A DNA stretch of 64,000 bases. Origin: Methylopila sp. Yamaguchi (GTDB lineage: Bacteria; Pseudomonadota; Alphaproteobacteria; Rhizobiales; Methylopilaceae). Position numbers and translations under genes: made by a program. The stretch's first letter is position 1, and every line of letters begins with the position of its first letter. The DNA lies in contig NZ_BAUX01000001.1 of assembly GCF_002897035.1 (NCBI RefSeq), forward strand, positions 248,001 through 312,000, given 5' to 3'. The notes below the pieces were generated by a model. It saw only the letters and a list, made by a program, of their open reading frames with translations. It had not been told where the DNA came from and ran no database searches. This document shows positions 25,676 to 36,712 of the stretch, piece after piece.

Positions 25676-26809
25676 ATGACCCCCGCCGCCCTCAAGGACG
25701 AGCTCCGCGCGCGCGCCGCCTCCTACGGCTTCGAGGCCTTCGGCGTGACGACGCCGGACGCCGTGCTCGCCGCCGGCGCGCGGCTGCTCGAGGCGCTGGC
25801 GCTCGGCCGGCACGGGAGCATGGCGTGGCTGGAAGATCGGGCGCAGTGGCGGGCGGACCCGCGCGCGCTCTGGCCGGAGGCGCGCTCCGTCGTGCTGCTT
25901 GGGCTGAACTACGGGCCGGACGCGGACCCCCGCCGCGCCCTCGAACATCCCGACCGCGCCGCGATCTCGGTCTACGCCCAGGGCGACGACTATCACGACC
26001 TGATCAAGGGCCGGCTGAAGCAGGTCGCCGGGGCTCTGGCCTCCGCCGGCCACGCGGCCAAGGTGTTCGTGGACACCGCCCCCGTCATGGAGAAGCCGCT
26101 CGCGGCTGCGGCGGGCCTCGGCTGGCAGGGCAAGCACACCAATCTCGTCTCGCGCGGCTACGGCTCCTGGCTGTTCCTCGGCGCGATCTTCACCACCGCC
26201 GAGCTGCCGCCGGACGACGCCGAGACCGACCGCTGCGGCTCCTGCCGGGCCTGCCTCGACGCCTGCCCGACCGAGGCCTTCCCCGCGCCCTACCAACTCG
26301 ACGCGCGGCGCTGCGTCTCCTACCTCACGATCGAGCACGCCGGCCCCATCCCCCACGAGCTTCGGCCGAAGCTCGGCAACCGCATCTACGGCTGCGACGA
26401 CTGCCTGGCCGCCTGTCCCTGGAACAAGTTCGCCGAGGCCGGTCGCGAGATGCGGCTCGCCGCCCGCGACGCCCTGCGCGCGCCGGAGCTCAGCCGGCTC
26501 GCAGCCCTCGACGACGCCGGCTTCCGGGCGCTGTTCGCGAAGTCCGCCGTGAAGCGCATCGGCCGCGACCGCTTCGTCCGCAACGTCGCGATCGCGATCG
26601 GCAATTCCGGCGACGCTAGCCTCGCCGAGGCGCTCGGTCCGTTGCTCGATGACCCCTCCGCGATCGTGCGGGGCGCGGGCGCCTGGGCGATCGCGCGGCT
26701 CGTCCCGCCTGCGACGCTCGCGCCCCTTGCCGCGCGGCGGCTTGCGACCGAAACCGACGAGGAGGTGCGCGCCGAGTGGCGCGCAGCGCTTGACCAGGAG
26801 GCGGCTTGA
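25676..26809 (+). CDS. queG: epoxyqueuosine reductase QueG
   Basis: 377 aa from the ATG at 25676 ([14 protein letters not shown]). Typical cobalamin-dependent iron-sulfur enzyme: [10 protein letters not shown] near the N-terminus, [30 protein letters not shown], and two 4Fe-4S ferredoxin motifs [16 protein letters not shown] and [17 protein letters not shown]-like repeats follow at the C-terminus. It makes queuosine from epoxyqueuosine in tRNA. The stop overlaps the TTG start of the next gene, so the two are coupled. Confidence 0.96.
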   Translation: MTPAALKDELRARAASYGFEAFGVTTPDAVLAAGARLLEALALGRHGSMAWLEDRAQWRADPRALWPEARSVVLLGLNYGPDADPRRALEHPDRAAISVYAQGDDYHDLIKGRLKQVAGALASAGHAAKVFVDTAPVMEKPLAAAAGLGWQGKHTNLVSRGYGSWLFLGAIFTTAELPPDDAETDRCGSCRACLDACPTEAFPAPYQLDARRCVSYLTIEHAGPIPHELRPKLGNRIYGCDDCLAACPWNKFAEAGREMRLAARDALRAPELSRLAALDDAGFRALFAKSAVKRIGRDRFVRNVAIAIGNSGDASLAEALGPLLDDPSAIVRGAGAWAIARLVPPATLAPLAARRLATETDEEVRAEWRAALDQEAA

Positions 26810-27666
26810 GACGGCTCGTCGTATTCGGCTGCGGCTACACCGCCCGCCGCTTCGTCGCCCTGCACGGGTCCGCGTTCGACCGCGTGGACGTGACCTCGCG
26901 CTCGGATGAAACCGCGGCGCGGCTGGCCGCCGACGGGCTCGCCGCCCATGTGTTCGACGGCTCGGAACTGACGCCTGCCCTCGCCGAGGCGGCGCGAGCC
27001 GCGACCCACGTGCTGGTCTCGGCGCCGCCGGACGCGCACGGCGACCCCACCTTGCGCGGCGCCGGCGCGGCCTTGTCCGCGGCGGCTGGGCTGGCATGGG
27101 TCGGTTACCTCTCCACCATCGGCGTCTACGCCGACGCCGGCGGCGGCTGGGTCGACGAGACCACCGAGCCCGAGGCCGACAGCGAGCGCGGCGCCCGGCG
27201 CATCGTGGCGGAGCGCGAGTGGCTGGCCTTCGGGCGGGAGCGCGGCATCCCCGTGCAGATCTTCCGGCTCGCGGGCATCTACGGCCCCGGCCGCAGCCAG
27301 ATCGACAACCTGCGCGCCGGGACGGCCAAACGCTTGGTGAAGCCCGGCCAAGTGTTCAACCGCATCCACGTAGACGACATCGCAGCGGCCCTCGCCGCCG
27401 GCGTCGCGCACCCCGGCGCCGGGCCGATCGTCAACGTCACCGACGATGAGCCGGCCGCCCCGCAGGACGTGGTGACCTACGCGGCGCGCCTGATCGGCGT
27501 GGAGCCGCCGCCGGAGACGCCGTTTGAGACCGCCGCGATCTCCGAGATGGCGCGGAGCTTCTACTCCTCCAACAAGCGCGTCGCGAACCGCGTGCTCAAG
27601 GAGGAGTTCGGCGTGCGGCTGGCCTATCCCACCTATCGCGAGGGGATCGCGTCGCTGGCGGAATGA
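26806..27666 (+). CDS. NAD(P)-binding epimerase/SDR-type protein
   Basis: 286 aa from a TTG at 26806 with AGGAGG nine bases upstream, overlapping the queG stop (TTGA). It opens [16 protein letters not shown], a Rossmann GxGxxA-type nucleotide site. [13 protein letters not shown] and [20 protein letters not shown] are conserved in atypical NAD-dependent epimerase family members. The substrate is unknown. Coupling to queG suggests co-expression rather than a proven role in queuosine synthesis. Confidence 0.88.
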   Translation: MRRLVVFGCGYTARRFVALHGSAFDRVDVTSRSDETAARLAADGLAAHVFDGSELTPALAEAARAATHVLVSAPPDAHGDPTLRGAGAALSAAAGLAWVGYLSTIGVYADAGGGWVDETTEPEADSERGARRIVAEREWLAFGRERGIPVQIFRLAGIYGPGRSQIDNLRAGTAKRLVKPGQVFNRIHVDDIAAALAAGVAHPGAGPIVNVTDDEPAAPQDVVTYAARLIGVEPPPETPFETAAISEMARSFYSSNKRVANRVLKEEFGVRLAYPTYREGIASLAE

Positions 27667-27794
27667 GCGCAAGAGCGCGACGTTCCGCCGGCAGCGGGGA
27701 ACGTTGCGCCTGAGGCGTCGGTTGGGAGGACACGGGACCGAGGACCGCTGGTCCGCGTCCGCCGCTACGAACCGCAGAGCCCGGAGACGCTCTT

Positions 27795-28196
27795 ATGACC
27801 CCGCTGGCGTTCCCCGCCCTCACCGCCTTCTACGGCGCCCTGCTCGCGCTCCTGTTCGTCGGCCTGTCCGCCTGGGTGGTCGCGGGCCGGGTGGGCGACG
27901 ACGCGCTGCACGGCGACGGAGGCCATGAAGGCCTCGCCAAACGCATTCGCGCCCATGGCAACTTCGCGGAGTACGTGCCTTTCGCGCTGCTGCTAATCGG
28001 GCTCTACGAAGCGGGCGGCGGCTCCACGGGACTCGTGCGCGGGCTGCTGATCGCGCTGCTGGTCGCGCGGCTGCTCCATCCAATCGGGATGTTCGCGCCG
28101 AAGAACGCGCCGACCCAGTTCGTCTGCCGCGGCGGCGGCATCCTCGCCACCTTCGGCGTGCTCGCCGTCGCCGCCGTCGCCCTGCTTCTGCGCTGA
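27795..28196 (+). CDS. MAPEG family membrane protein
   Basis: 133 aa with four predicted membrane helices: FPALTAFYGALLALLFVGLSAWVV near the N-terminus, NFAEYVPFALLLIGLYEAGG, LVRGLLIALLVARLLHPIGMF, and a C-terminal ILATFGVLAVAAVALLLR. The RAHGNFAEYVP motif and HPIG are characteristic of the MAPEG (glutathione- and eicosanoid-related) family. Inner-membrane location. It is a single-gene unit after the epimerase, 128 bp away. Confidence 0.85.
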   Translation: MTPLAFPALTAFYGALLALLFVGLSAWVVAGRVGDDALHGDGGHEGLAKRIRAHGNFAEYVPFALLLIGLYEAGGGSTGLVRGLLIALLVARLLHPIGMFAPKNAPTQFVCRGGGILATFGVLAVAAVALLLR

Positions 28197-28273
28197 CCCC
28201 GACTGGCGCCGCGCTTGCGTGCCGTTCTCGCGCCGGGCCCTCGCCCGGCCTGAAAGACGGGAGAACGCATGCC

Positions 28274-29722
28274 ATGTGCCGCGGCGACGACGCGACCTGC
28301 CCACAATTCGAGCTGCATTACCGCGCCTTCCGCGAGGATCTTGATCATGAGCGCCGCGGCTTCCTGAAGAGCGGCTTCGTGGCCGCCGGCGGCCTCGCCA
28401 CGTTGGGCGCCGCGGGCGCCTCTCTGGTGACGCCGGCTTTGGCGCAGGCGACCGCGGCCCGCGCTCCCGGCGAGCGCAAGCACCATTACCTGCCGGCGAA
28501 CGCCGACACCGTGCATTGGGGCTACTTCTCGAAATCGCTGAAGCCGCGGGTCGAGGTCGAGAGCGGCGACATCGTCACCATCGAGACGCTGACGCACCAC
28601 GCCTGCGACGACCGCGAGCGGATGGTCGAGGGCGACGAGGGCGCCGAGAGCGTGTTCCTCTGGACCAAGGAGAAGAAGGGCGTCGACCGGCGCGGCGCCG
28701 GGACCACCGATCCCAAGCTCTACAAGAAGGGCTCCGGCGAGGGCCAGGGCGTGCACGTCATGACCGGGCCGGTCTACGTCCGCGGGGCGGAGCCGGGCGA
28801 CGTGCTCGAAGTGCGCATCCTCGACTGCGCGCCGCGCCCCTGCGCCAACCCGAAGTTCAAGGGCAAGGCCTTCGGCTCCAACGCCGCCGCCTGGTGGGGC
28901 TACCACTACAACGACATGCTCGACGGCGCGAAGCGTGAGGTGGTGACGATCTACGAAGTGGACGCGGGCGGCGCAAAGAGCTGGGCGCAGGCCGTCTACA
29001 ACTTCAAGTGGGTTCCGCAGACCGATCCGTTCGGCGTCGAGCACATGACGATCGACTATCCCGGCGTGCCGGTGGATCACTCTAAGACCCAGCGCAACTT
29101 CGACGTTCTGAAAGGGGTGCGGGTGCCGATCCGTTCGCACTTCGGCACGCTCGGCCTGGCCCCGGCGGAGGCGGACTTCGTCGACACGATCCCGCCGAAC
29201 TACGTCGGCGGAAATATCGACAACTGGCGCATCGGCAAGGGCGCGACGATGTACTACCCCGTCGCGGTCGAGGGCGGTCTGCTCTCGGTCGGCGATCCGC
29301 ATGCGAGCCAGGGCGACAGCGAGCTCTGCGGCACCGCCATCGAGTGCTCGCTCACCGGCGTGTTCCAGCTGATCCTGCACAAGAAGGCCGACCTCGGCGG
29401 CACGCCGCTGGAGAAGCTGAACTACCCCATGCTGGAGACGAAGGATGAGTGGCTCGTCCACGGCTTCTCATTCGCAAACTACCTGAAGGAGCTGGGGCCG
29501 GAGGCGCAGTCCGCGATTTACGGCAAGTCCTCGGTCGACCTCGCGATGCGCGACGCCTTCCGCAAGATGCGCCACTTCCTGATGACCACGCAGAAGCTGA
29601 CCGAGGACGAGGCGGTCTCGCTGATGTCGATCGGCGTGGACTTCGGCGTCACCCAGGTGGTGGACGGCAACTGGGGGGTCCACGCGGTGGTCAAGAAGGA
29701 CATCTTCGCCGGCCGCGCGTGA
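28274..29722 (+). CDS. Tat-exported acetamidase/formamidase family protein
   Basis: 482 aa. A twin-arginine signal lies at about residues 25-58: ERRGFLKSG, a hydrophobic run, then ALAQA before the mature protein. The mature part has the acetamidase/formamidase fold: VHWGYFSKSLKP, PVYVRGAEPGDVLEVRILDC, FGTLGLAPAEADFVDTIPPNYVGGNIDNW, GGLLSVGDPHASQGDSELCGTAIE. It would hydrolyse short amides in the periplasm, which is less common than the cytoplasmic form. About 30 residues precede the RR pair, unusually long. A second ATG lies 6 bp upstream out of frame. Confidence 0.88.
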   Translation: MCRGDDATCPQFELHYRAFREDLDHERRGFLKSGFVAAGGLATLGAAGASLVTPALAQATAARAPGERKHHYLPANADTVHWGYFSKSLKPRVEVESGDIVTIETLTHHACDDRERMVEGDEGAESVFLWTKEKKGVDRRGAGTTDPKLYKKGSGEGQGVHVMTGPVYVRGAEPGDVLEVRILDCAPRPCANPKFKGKAFGSNAAAWWGYHYNDMLDGAKREVVTIYEVDAGGAKSWAQAVYNFKWVPQTDPFGVEHMTIDYPGVPVDHSKTQRNFDVLKGVRVPIRSHFGTLGLAPAEADFVDTIPPNYVGGNIDNWRIGKGATMYYPVAVEGGLLSVGDPHASQGDSELCGTAIECSLTGVFQLILHKKADLGGTPLEKLNYPMLETKDEWLVHGFSFANYLKELGPEAQSAIYGKSSVDLAMRDAFRKMRHFLMTTQKLTEDEAVSLMSIGVDFGVTQVVDGNWGVHAVVKKDIFAGRA

Positions 29723-29765
29723 CGCCGACCGCGGGCGCGGCGTCCGACGCCGCGCCCTTAGTTGC

Positions 29766-30515
29766 TCAGCGCTGGCCGCCGGAGGCCGCGAGCGTCTCGC
29801 CCGTCACCCAGCCCGAGGCGTCGGAGGCCAGGAAAACCGCGACCTTGGCGATGTCGTCCGGCTGGCCGAGACGGCCAAGCGGGGTCGAGGCGATCATCTG
29901 CTGCTCGAACTCGCTGCCGATGACGCCGGCCGCATGGGTGCCTTCGGTCTCGACGCCGCCCGGATTGACGGCGTTGACGCGGATCTTCTTCGGGCCGAGT
30001 TCCGCGGCCAGGATCCGGGTGAAATGATCCACCGCTGCCTTGGTCGCGCTGTAGACCGAGACCGTCGGATACACGCCGCGGCTCGCGACCGAAGAGACGT
30101 TGACGATCGCGCCGCCCTCCGGACCGAAGCGCTTGGCCGCCTCACGGATCCCGAGCAACGAGCCGAGCACGTTGATGTCGAACTGGCGGCGGTAATGCTC
30201 GACCGTAAGGTCCTCGATCGCGCCGAACTGGTAGACGCCGGCGTTGTTCACCAGCACGTTCGGCCGTCCGAACGCCGCCTCCGTCTCGTCGAACAGACGC
30301 AGCACGTCCGCCTCTTTCGAGACGTCGCCCTGCACCGCGACCGCCCGGCCGCCGGCCGCCTGAATGTCCGCCACGACACGGTCGGCGCCCGCTTTGTCGG
30401 AGGCGTAGTTCACGACCACGGCGGCGCCCGCGGCGCCGTACGCCCGCGCTATGCCCGCGCCGATGCCCTTCGAGGCGCCGGTCACGATCGCGGTCTTGCC
30501 CTTGAGTTCGCTCAT
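29766..30515 (-). CDS. SDR family oxidoreductase
   Basis: 249 aa. Classical short-chain dehydrogenase: the [16 protein letters not shown] nucleotide site, NNAGVYQFG, catalytic Ser in [11 protein letters not shown], and [13 protein letters not shown] with the Tyr-Lys pair. The C-terminus is [13 protein letters not shown]. Resembles the FabG/glucose-1-dehydrogenase group; the substrate cannot be assigned. The ArsR-type regulator lies 92 bp upstream on the same strand, with an inverted repeat between them, so it is probably repressed by it. Confidence 0.93.
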   Translation of the reverse strand: MSELKGKTAIVTGASKGIGAGIARAYGAAGAAVVVNYASDKAGADRVVADIQAAGGRAVAVQGDVSKEADVLRLFDETEAAFGRPNVLVNNAGVYQFGAIEDLTVEHYRRQFDINVLGSLLGIREAAKRFGPEGGAIVNVSSVASRGVYPTVSVYSATKAAVDHFTRILAAELGPKKIRVNAVNPGGVETEGTHAAGVIGSEFEQQMIASTPLGRLGQPDDIAKVAVFLASDASGWVTGETLAASGGQR

Positions 30516-30541
30516 TGGATTTCCCCTGCAGCGAGTTGTTT

Positions 30542-30569
30542 CGATAGTTAGATGAATGTCGAACTATCG
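30542..30569. promoter_or_regulatory. probable ArsR-type operator ahead of the SDR gene
   Basis: CGATAGTT at 30542-30549 and AACTATCG at 30562-30569 are exact reverse complements with a 12-nt spacer, centred about 40 bp upstream of the SDR start. The upstream gene encodes an ArsR-family regulator, which normally binds such palindromes. A matching copy upstream of the regulator itself was not found. Confidence 0.55.
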
Positions 30570-30607
30570 GCCCGCAAGGGGCCCAACCGGGGATTTTTTA
30601 TGGGCCC

Positions 30608-30898
30608 TCAGATTGCGGCCAGACGCGAGAGATAGGCGGCGAGCACCTCGCGATTCAGGGTCAGGCTGGCGCACCGGCCTTCCCGATGGATCTCGACGAG
30701 ACCGGCGGTCTCGAGCTCCTTCATGTGATGCGACAGGGTCGCCGCGCTGATGCCCTGCGCTTCGTGCAGGGCCGCGCAAGGGGTGGGCTCGGCGTTGCCG
30801 CCGATCTCCTTCAGGATCTGCACCCGCCGCGGCTCCGCCAGCGCGCGCGCGATGCGCTCGAACTGGCGGTCCGGCAGAGTGTCGTCGCTCTTTGTCAT
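30608..30898 (-). CDS. ArsR-family HTH regulator
   Basis: 96 aa with a winged [59 protein letters not shown] and a wing. No metal-binding Cys pair of the ELCVCDL type is visible, so it probably senses something other than arsenite or zinc, or acts through dimer contacts. It lies directly upstream of the SDR gene. Confidence 0.88.
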   Translation of the reverse strand: MTKSDDTLPDRQFERIARALAEPRRVQILKEIGGNAEPTPCAALHEAQGISAATLSHHMKELETAGLVEIHREGRCASLTLNREVLAAYLSRLAAI

Positions 30899-30973
30899 GA
30901 CGGTTAGGTAGTGCGTCCCGAACGAAAGTGTCGAGACGCCGCGGCATGGCGGCCGCGCCCTTGGCGAAAACGC

Positions 30974-31363
30974 TCAGTCGGCCACGAGCGAGTCGACGCA
31001 GACCTTCCACTCGCCGGCGATCTTCTTCCAGACCACGAGGTACTTCCCGGAGTTGTCGGTCTCGCCGCCCTCGCCGCCGGTCTTGAAGGAGTAGGTTCCG
31101 ACCTCGAAGGCCATGGCCTCCGCCGGGTCCACGTCGATCGTCGTCGGGCCGAAGATCACGGTGTCGTTGGTGGCGGCGAGCAGGCCGCCCCAAAACTCGG
31201 CGATCGCCGCCCGGCCCGAGATCACCGGCGCGCCCGCCACCAGGATGCGGCCGTCCTCCGCATGGACCTCCGCGATCTTCGCGGCGTCGTTCGCCCGGAC
31301 GGCGCCGAGCCAGACCTCGATGGCGGAACGGATTTCCAACTCGGAGTTCGACATGGGGGACAT
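30974..31363 (-). CDS. SnoaL/NTF2-like (DUF4440-type) protein
   Basis: 129 aa from an ATG at 31363 with GAGAG upstream; a longer frame lacks a ribosome site. The fold is a cone-like alpha-beta NTF2 domain: IRSAIEVWLGAVRANDAAKIAEVHAEDGRILVAGAPVISGRAAIAEFWGG and the C-terminal WKVCVDSLVAD. Members are often of the SgcJ/EcaC type with unknown small-molecule roles. It stands 75 bp upstream of the ArsR-type regulator on the same strand and could be co-transcribed with it. Confidence 0.8.
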   Translation of the reverse strand: MSPMSNSELEIRSAIEVWLGAVRANDAAKIAEVHAEDGRILVAGAPVISGRAAIAEFWGGLLAATNDTVIFGPTTIDVDPAEAMAFEVGTYSFKTGGEGGETDNSGKYLVVWKKIAGEWKVCVDSLVAD

Positions 31364-31620
31364 GATTCTCTCGTCTGCGAGGAGATGCGCGGCGCGCGTG
31401 GAAGGAGAGGGACCGATGCGGCGCATCAAGACCGCCGGCACGCTACGACAGGACGCCCGGAGCACACAGCCTAAGATTGCGTCATGCCTGCGTGCGAAGC
31501 GGCGGCGTCGGCCGCTCCGGCGAACCTCGGCCCGCGGGACGTCCCCTGCTGGCCTCGGCGAACCCCCGGCAGCCCCCTCATTCCCTTGCCGTGGGGCGCC
31601 GCGCCTGCTATCCGCCGCGC

Positions 31621-33426
<1,806 letters not shown>

Positions 33427-33441
33427 GCGTCTGTTCCGGTC

Positions 33442-34701
33442 TCAGGCGAACTCCACCTCGACGTGACGATCGGTGAGGCGGACCACCCGGCAGGCGTGGG
33501 TCACCTCGTCGGCGCCGATGGCGAGATCGAAGCGATCCGGCAGGCCGGCGACGCTCGATACGTCGACGCCGGCGCCCCGGTCCGAAAGAGTGCGCACGGT
33601 GCAGTCGATGGTCGACGCGCCTCGGTTGAACAGGATGCGCCCGCCCTTGAACACGCGGCGGCGCGCCTCCGCCGGCGGCTCGACCGGCCGCGCCGCGACG
33701 CATCGGTCGCGCCCCTGCCTCTTCGCCATATAGAGCGCCGCGTCGGCCTCGCTCAGCAGCGCGTCGACGTCGAGGGTGCCCGACAGGCGGGAGGCGACGC
33801 CGAAGCTGGCGGTCATCCGCACGGCGGCGGCGCCGAAGGCGTAGGTCTCGGAGCCGATCGCCTCGCGCAGCCGCTCCGCCACCTCGAGCGCCGCGCGCGG
33901 ACCGGCGTACGGCAGCGCCACCGCGAACTCCTCGCCGCCGAGGCGGCCGATAAAGTCCGAGGTGCGGAGCTGGCCGAGGCAGGCCGCGACCGAGCGCTGC
34001 AGCACCAAGTCACCGCTGGCGTGGCCAAAGCGGTCGTTGATCGTCTTGAAGTGATCGAGATCGATCGCGACGAGGGAGAGATCGTGGCTGTGCCGCGCCG
34101 CGAGGTGCAGCGCGCGTTCCGCCTCGTCGCGAAAGGCGCGCCGTGACAAGGCGCCGGTCAGGGCGTCGGCGTTTGCGAGAAGCCTGAGCTCCATCTCGTC
34201 GATGACGACCTTCGCGAGATCGTCAAGGATCCTGATCTGTTCCTCATCAAACGCTTGGGGCTTTGTGTCCCATATGCAAAGCGCGCCCAAGACATGTCCG
34301 TCGTGGGTGCGCAGCGGCGCTCCGGCGTAGAAGCGCAGGTGAGGCTCGCCGGTGACCAAGGGGTTATCCGCGAACCTCGGATCGTTCGCCGCATCGTGCA
34401 CCACCAGCGGCTGTCCTTGCAGCACTGTGGCGTGGCAAAGCGCCGGCCCGCGCGGCGTCTCCTGCGCGTCGAACCCGATCCGCGACTTGAACCACTGCCT
34501 ATGGCCGTCGACCAAAGTGATGGAGGCCGCGCAGGTGCGGAATATCCCCTTCGCCAGACGCGTGAGGCGATCGAACGCTTCCTCGCGCGGCGTATCGAGG
34601 ATGTCGTAGCGGGCAAGCGTCGCAAGCCGCGCCGCCTCGTCCCCGGCGAGGGGCGGCGGCGGGGCCTGCGGCGCGCCGTTCGACTGAATCAAAGAAGCCA
34701 T
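33442..34701 (-). CDS. GAF-GGDEF diguanylate cyclase with C-terminal PilZ-like domain
   Basis: 419 aa from the ATG at 34701. GAF domain at about residues 20-170 (LDTPREEAFDRLTRLAKGIF, FALCIWDTKPQAF type segment). GGDEF domain at about 180-345 with the active RLGGEEF site and an RxxD inhibitory site five residues before it (RTSDFIGRLGGEEF). The last 75 residues (RRRVFKGGRILFNRG, then LSDRGAGVDV, PDRFDLAI) read as a PilZ-like domain, although the usual D/N in the (D/N)xSxxG motif is Thr. So the protein could make c-di-GMP and also bind it. Ends 15 bp from lepA, convergent. Confidence 0.88.
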   Translation of the reverse strand: MASLIQSNGAPQAPPPPLAGDEAARLATLARYDILDTPREEAFDRLTRLAKGIFRTCAASITLVDGHRQWFKSRIGFDAQETPRGPALCHATVLQGQPLVVHDAANDPRFADNPLVTGEPHLRFYAGAPLRTHDGHVLGALCIWDTKPQAFDEEQIRILDDLAKVVIDEMELRLLANADALTGALSRRAFRDEAERALHLAARHSHDLSLVAIDLDHFKTINDRFGHASGDLVLQRSVAACLGQLRTSDFIGRLGGEEFAVALPYAGPRAALEVAERLREAIGSETYAFGAAAVRMTASFGVASRLSGTLDVDALLSEADAALYMAKRQGRDRCVAARPVEPPAEARRRVFKGGRILFNRGASTIDCTVRTLSDRGAGVDVSSVAGLPDRFDLAIGADEVTHACRVVRLTDRHVEVEFA

Positions 34702-34782
34702 AGGACCTCGCAAGCGAACGCACACACGAACGCGCTCTGCACCCTAGCGCCGCAATTCCTTATCGAGCGTTTCGGGGAACGT

Positions 34783-35232
34783 TCAACACGTCGACGAACC
34801 GCAGCCCGCCCCTTGGTCCAGAAAGTCCCGCAAGGCGCGATCGATCGCGCCGGCGTCCCTAAGTTCGCATTCCCACAGAACGAGGAATCCCCAACCTTGG
34901 GCGGCGAGATCGTCCAGCGCGCGGACGTCACGGGCGCGGTTGCGGTCGATCTTCGCGCGCCAATACTCCGCGTTGGTCTTCGGCATGCGGCTTCCGCGCG
35001 CGCAATCGTGGCCGTGCCAGAAGCAGCCGTGCACGAAGATGACCTTCCGGCGCGCGGGAAAGACGAGATCCGGGCTGCCCGGGAGGTCCTTGCGGTGCAG
35101 GCGAAAGCGATAGCCCAGAGCGTGGGCGGCGCGGCGCACCAGCATTTCGGGCTTGGTGTTCCGGCCTTTCACCGCCCGCATGACGGCGGAGCGGGCTTCG
35201 GGGGTCTGCGGAGGCGCGGGGTTCCGGTTCAC
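34783..35232 (-). CDS. vsr: very short patch repair endonuclease Vsr
   Basis: 149 aa from a GTG at 35232 whose overlap with the dcm stop is GTGA, so it is coupled to dcm. Family pattern: RSAVMRAVKGRNTKPEMLVRRAAHALGYRFRLHRKDLPGSPDLVFPARRKVIFVHGCFWHGHDCARG, with the catalytic Asp in PGSPDLVFP and the zinc/active HGCFWHGHDC motif. It nicks at T:G mismatches caused by deamination of 5-methylcytosine, reducing the mutagenic cost of its partner methylase. Confidence 0.95.
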   Translation of the reverse strand: MNRNPAPPQTPEARSAVMRAVKGRNTKPEMLVRRAAHALGYRFRLHRKDLPGSPDLVFPARRKVIFVHGCFWHGHDCARGSRMPKTNAEYWRAKIDRNRARDVRALDDLAAQGWGFLVLWECELRDAGAIDRALRDFLDQGAGCGSSTC

Positions 35233-36383
35233 GCGGTGCGCCGCGCGGCCACCCCGCGGCCGAGCAGCGGCTCCAGCAGTTCGTGGGCGAGGAACCGCAC
35301 CACCGGCACGGCGACGCCGTCGCCCGCAAGCCGGTAGGCGTCGTTGTAGTTCGAGGGCAGCGCGTAGGCGTCGTCGAGCCCCATGAGGCGGGCGGCCTCG
35401 CGCGCCGACATCAGCCGCGAGCGCACGACGCCGTTCTCGACCACCAGCAGCGTCTGCCGGCTGGAGCCCCCGGCGGGCGTGCGCAGACAGCCGGCGACGC
35501 CGTCGAACCGCGCCTCCGCGCGCTGCACCTTCGCCCCCGACGCGTCGAGCCGCATGCGGCGGTAAACCGCGCCGACCCGGCGGAGCCCGGAGGCCTTGAG
35601 GCTTTCGATGCGGGCGCGGTGGAGCGGCGCCATCAGCGCGAGCAGGGCCTCGGTTTCGTGCGGCTCGCGCCATCGCACTCCGGCGGGCTCGTCCTCGACG
35701 ATGTCCTCGAGCGCGCGCGCATTGACGCGCGGCGCCTGCAGGCGCCACCAGATCCAGGCCTTCTGCGCTTCGGGACCAAGCGCGGCGTGGGCGGTGTGCA
35801 GCGCCTTCGGGCGGAAAGCGGACGGCGCGCCGGGGACCGGATCGACGGCCGAGGCCGGCAGATCGACGTCTTCGGCGATCGCCACGATGAAGAGGCGCGG
35901 GCGCGACTGCGGGAGGAACAGAGCGGCGTCCACCACCAGCGCGCCGAACTGGTAGCCGGCGTCGCTCAGCGCGGCGCCGATAGACGCGAAGTCGCGCCCG
36001 CCACGCGAGGTCAGCGCCCCGCAGACGTTCTCGAGCACCAGGGTCTTCGGCGCGCGGCCTTCCGCCTTGAGCCCGAGGATCGCGCTCCAGAAACCCCAGA
36101 ACGCGCCGGAGCGCGCGCCGGCGAGGCCGGCCTTGGCGCCGGCGAGCGACAGGTCCTGGCAGGGAAAGGAGCCCCAGGCGAGATCCGCCCGCCCGGGGAG
36201 CATTGCGGGCGTCACGGCGTGGACGTCGCCCACGTGCAGGTGGTCCCCGCCGAAGTTCGCGCGGTAGGCGGCGGCCTTCTTGGGGCTGAGATCGTTCGCG
36301 AACAGGCAGCGCCAGCCGGACCCGAGGCCGACCCGGGCCATGCCGCCGCCTGCGAAGAACTCATAAAAGGTGAGTTCGCTCAC
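35229..36383 (-). CDS. DNA cytosine-C5 methyltransferase (Dcm-like)
   Basis: 384 aa. Motif I FYEFFAGGGMARVGLG, motif IV GSFPCQDLSLAG with the catalytic Cys, motif VI ENVCG, motif VIII QSRPRLFIVA, and motif X LPSNYNDAYRLAGDGVAVPVVRFL. The target-recognition segment lies between about 215 and 315. It pairs with Vsr, like E. coli Dcm-Vsr, and has no restriction enzyme beside it. It lies in otherwise core chromosome, between the GGDEF gene and DUF1508. The sequence it recognises cannot be read. Confidence 0.95.
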   Translation of the reverse strand: MSELTFYEFFAGGGMARVGLGSGWRCLFANDLSPKKAAAYRANFGGDHLHVGDVHAVTPAMLPGRADLAWGSFPCQDLSLAGAKAGLAGARSGAFWGFWSAILGLKAEGRAPKTLVLENVCGALTSRGGRDFASIGAALSDAGYQFGALVVDAALFLPQSRPRLFIVAIAEDVDLPASAVDPVPGAPSAFRPKALHTAHAALGPEAQKAWIWWRLQAPRVNARALEDIVEDEPAGVRWREPHETEALLALMAPLHRARIESLKASGLRRVGAVYRRMRLDASGAKVQRAEARFDGVAGCLRTPAGGSSRQTLLVVENGVVRSRLMSAREAARLMGLDDAYALPSNYNDAYRLAGDGVAVPVVRFLAHELLEPLLGRGVAARRTA

Positions 36384-36435
36384 GCGGCGGCCCCCTGTCG
36401 CCCGGCCCGTGCGACGCCGTCGCGTTCAGCCGGGG

Positions 36436-36627
36436 TCAGGCGACCTCCGTGGTGGTGTCCACCACGTCGGCCTGCGGCGCGTTCTTCTTGATGGATTCGA
36501 TCGCGCTCTTGGCCGAGGCCTTGGTGGTGTAGCCCTCGGAGCCGAACATCGGCTCGCCGTTCGACGCGACGAAGCGGAACCGGAATTCACCCTTCTTGTC
36601 TTTGTAGATCTCGAACTTTGCGGCCAT
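36436..36627 (-). CDS. DUF1508/YegP-like protein
   Basis: 63 aa: AAKFEIYKDKKGEFRFRFVASNGEPMFGSEGYTTKASAKSAIESIKKNAPQADV. This is one copy of the YegP domain, an alpha-beta small protein with the F-x-F-R-F core and the GY-T-KASA motif. Its function is unknown in general. It is 52 bp from dcm and 85 bp from dnaE2, same strand. Confidence 0.9.
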   Translation of the reverse strand: MAAKFEIYKDKKGEFRFRFVASNGEPMFGSEGYTTKASAKSAIESIKKNAPQADVVDTTTEVA

Positions 36628-36712
36628 TTGCGCCTCCCGGGATTGGTCTCAACGCCCCGACTCGCAGGCTATGACCAAGCTTGCGCGGCCGCCAAGCGGG
36701 AAGCCGCGCGCA

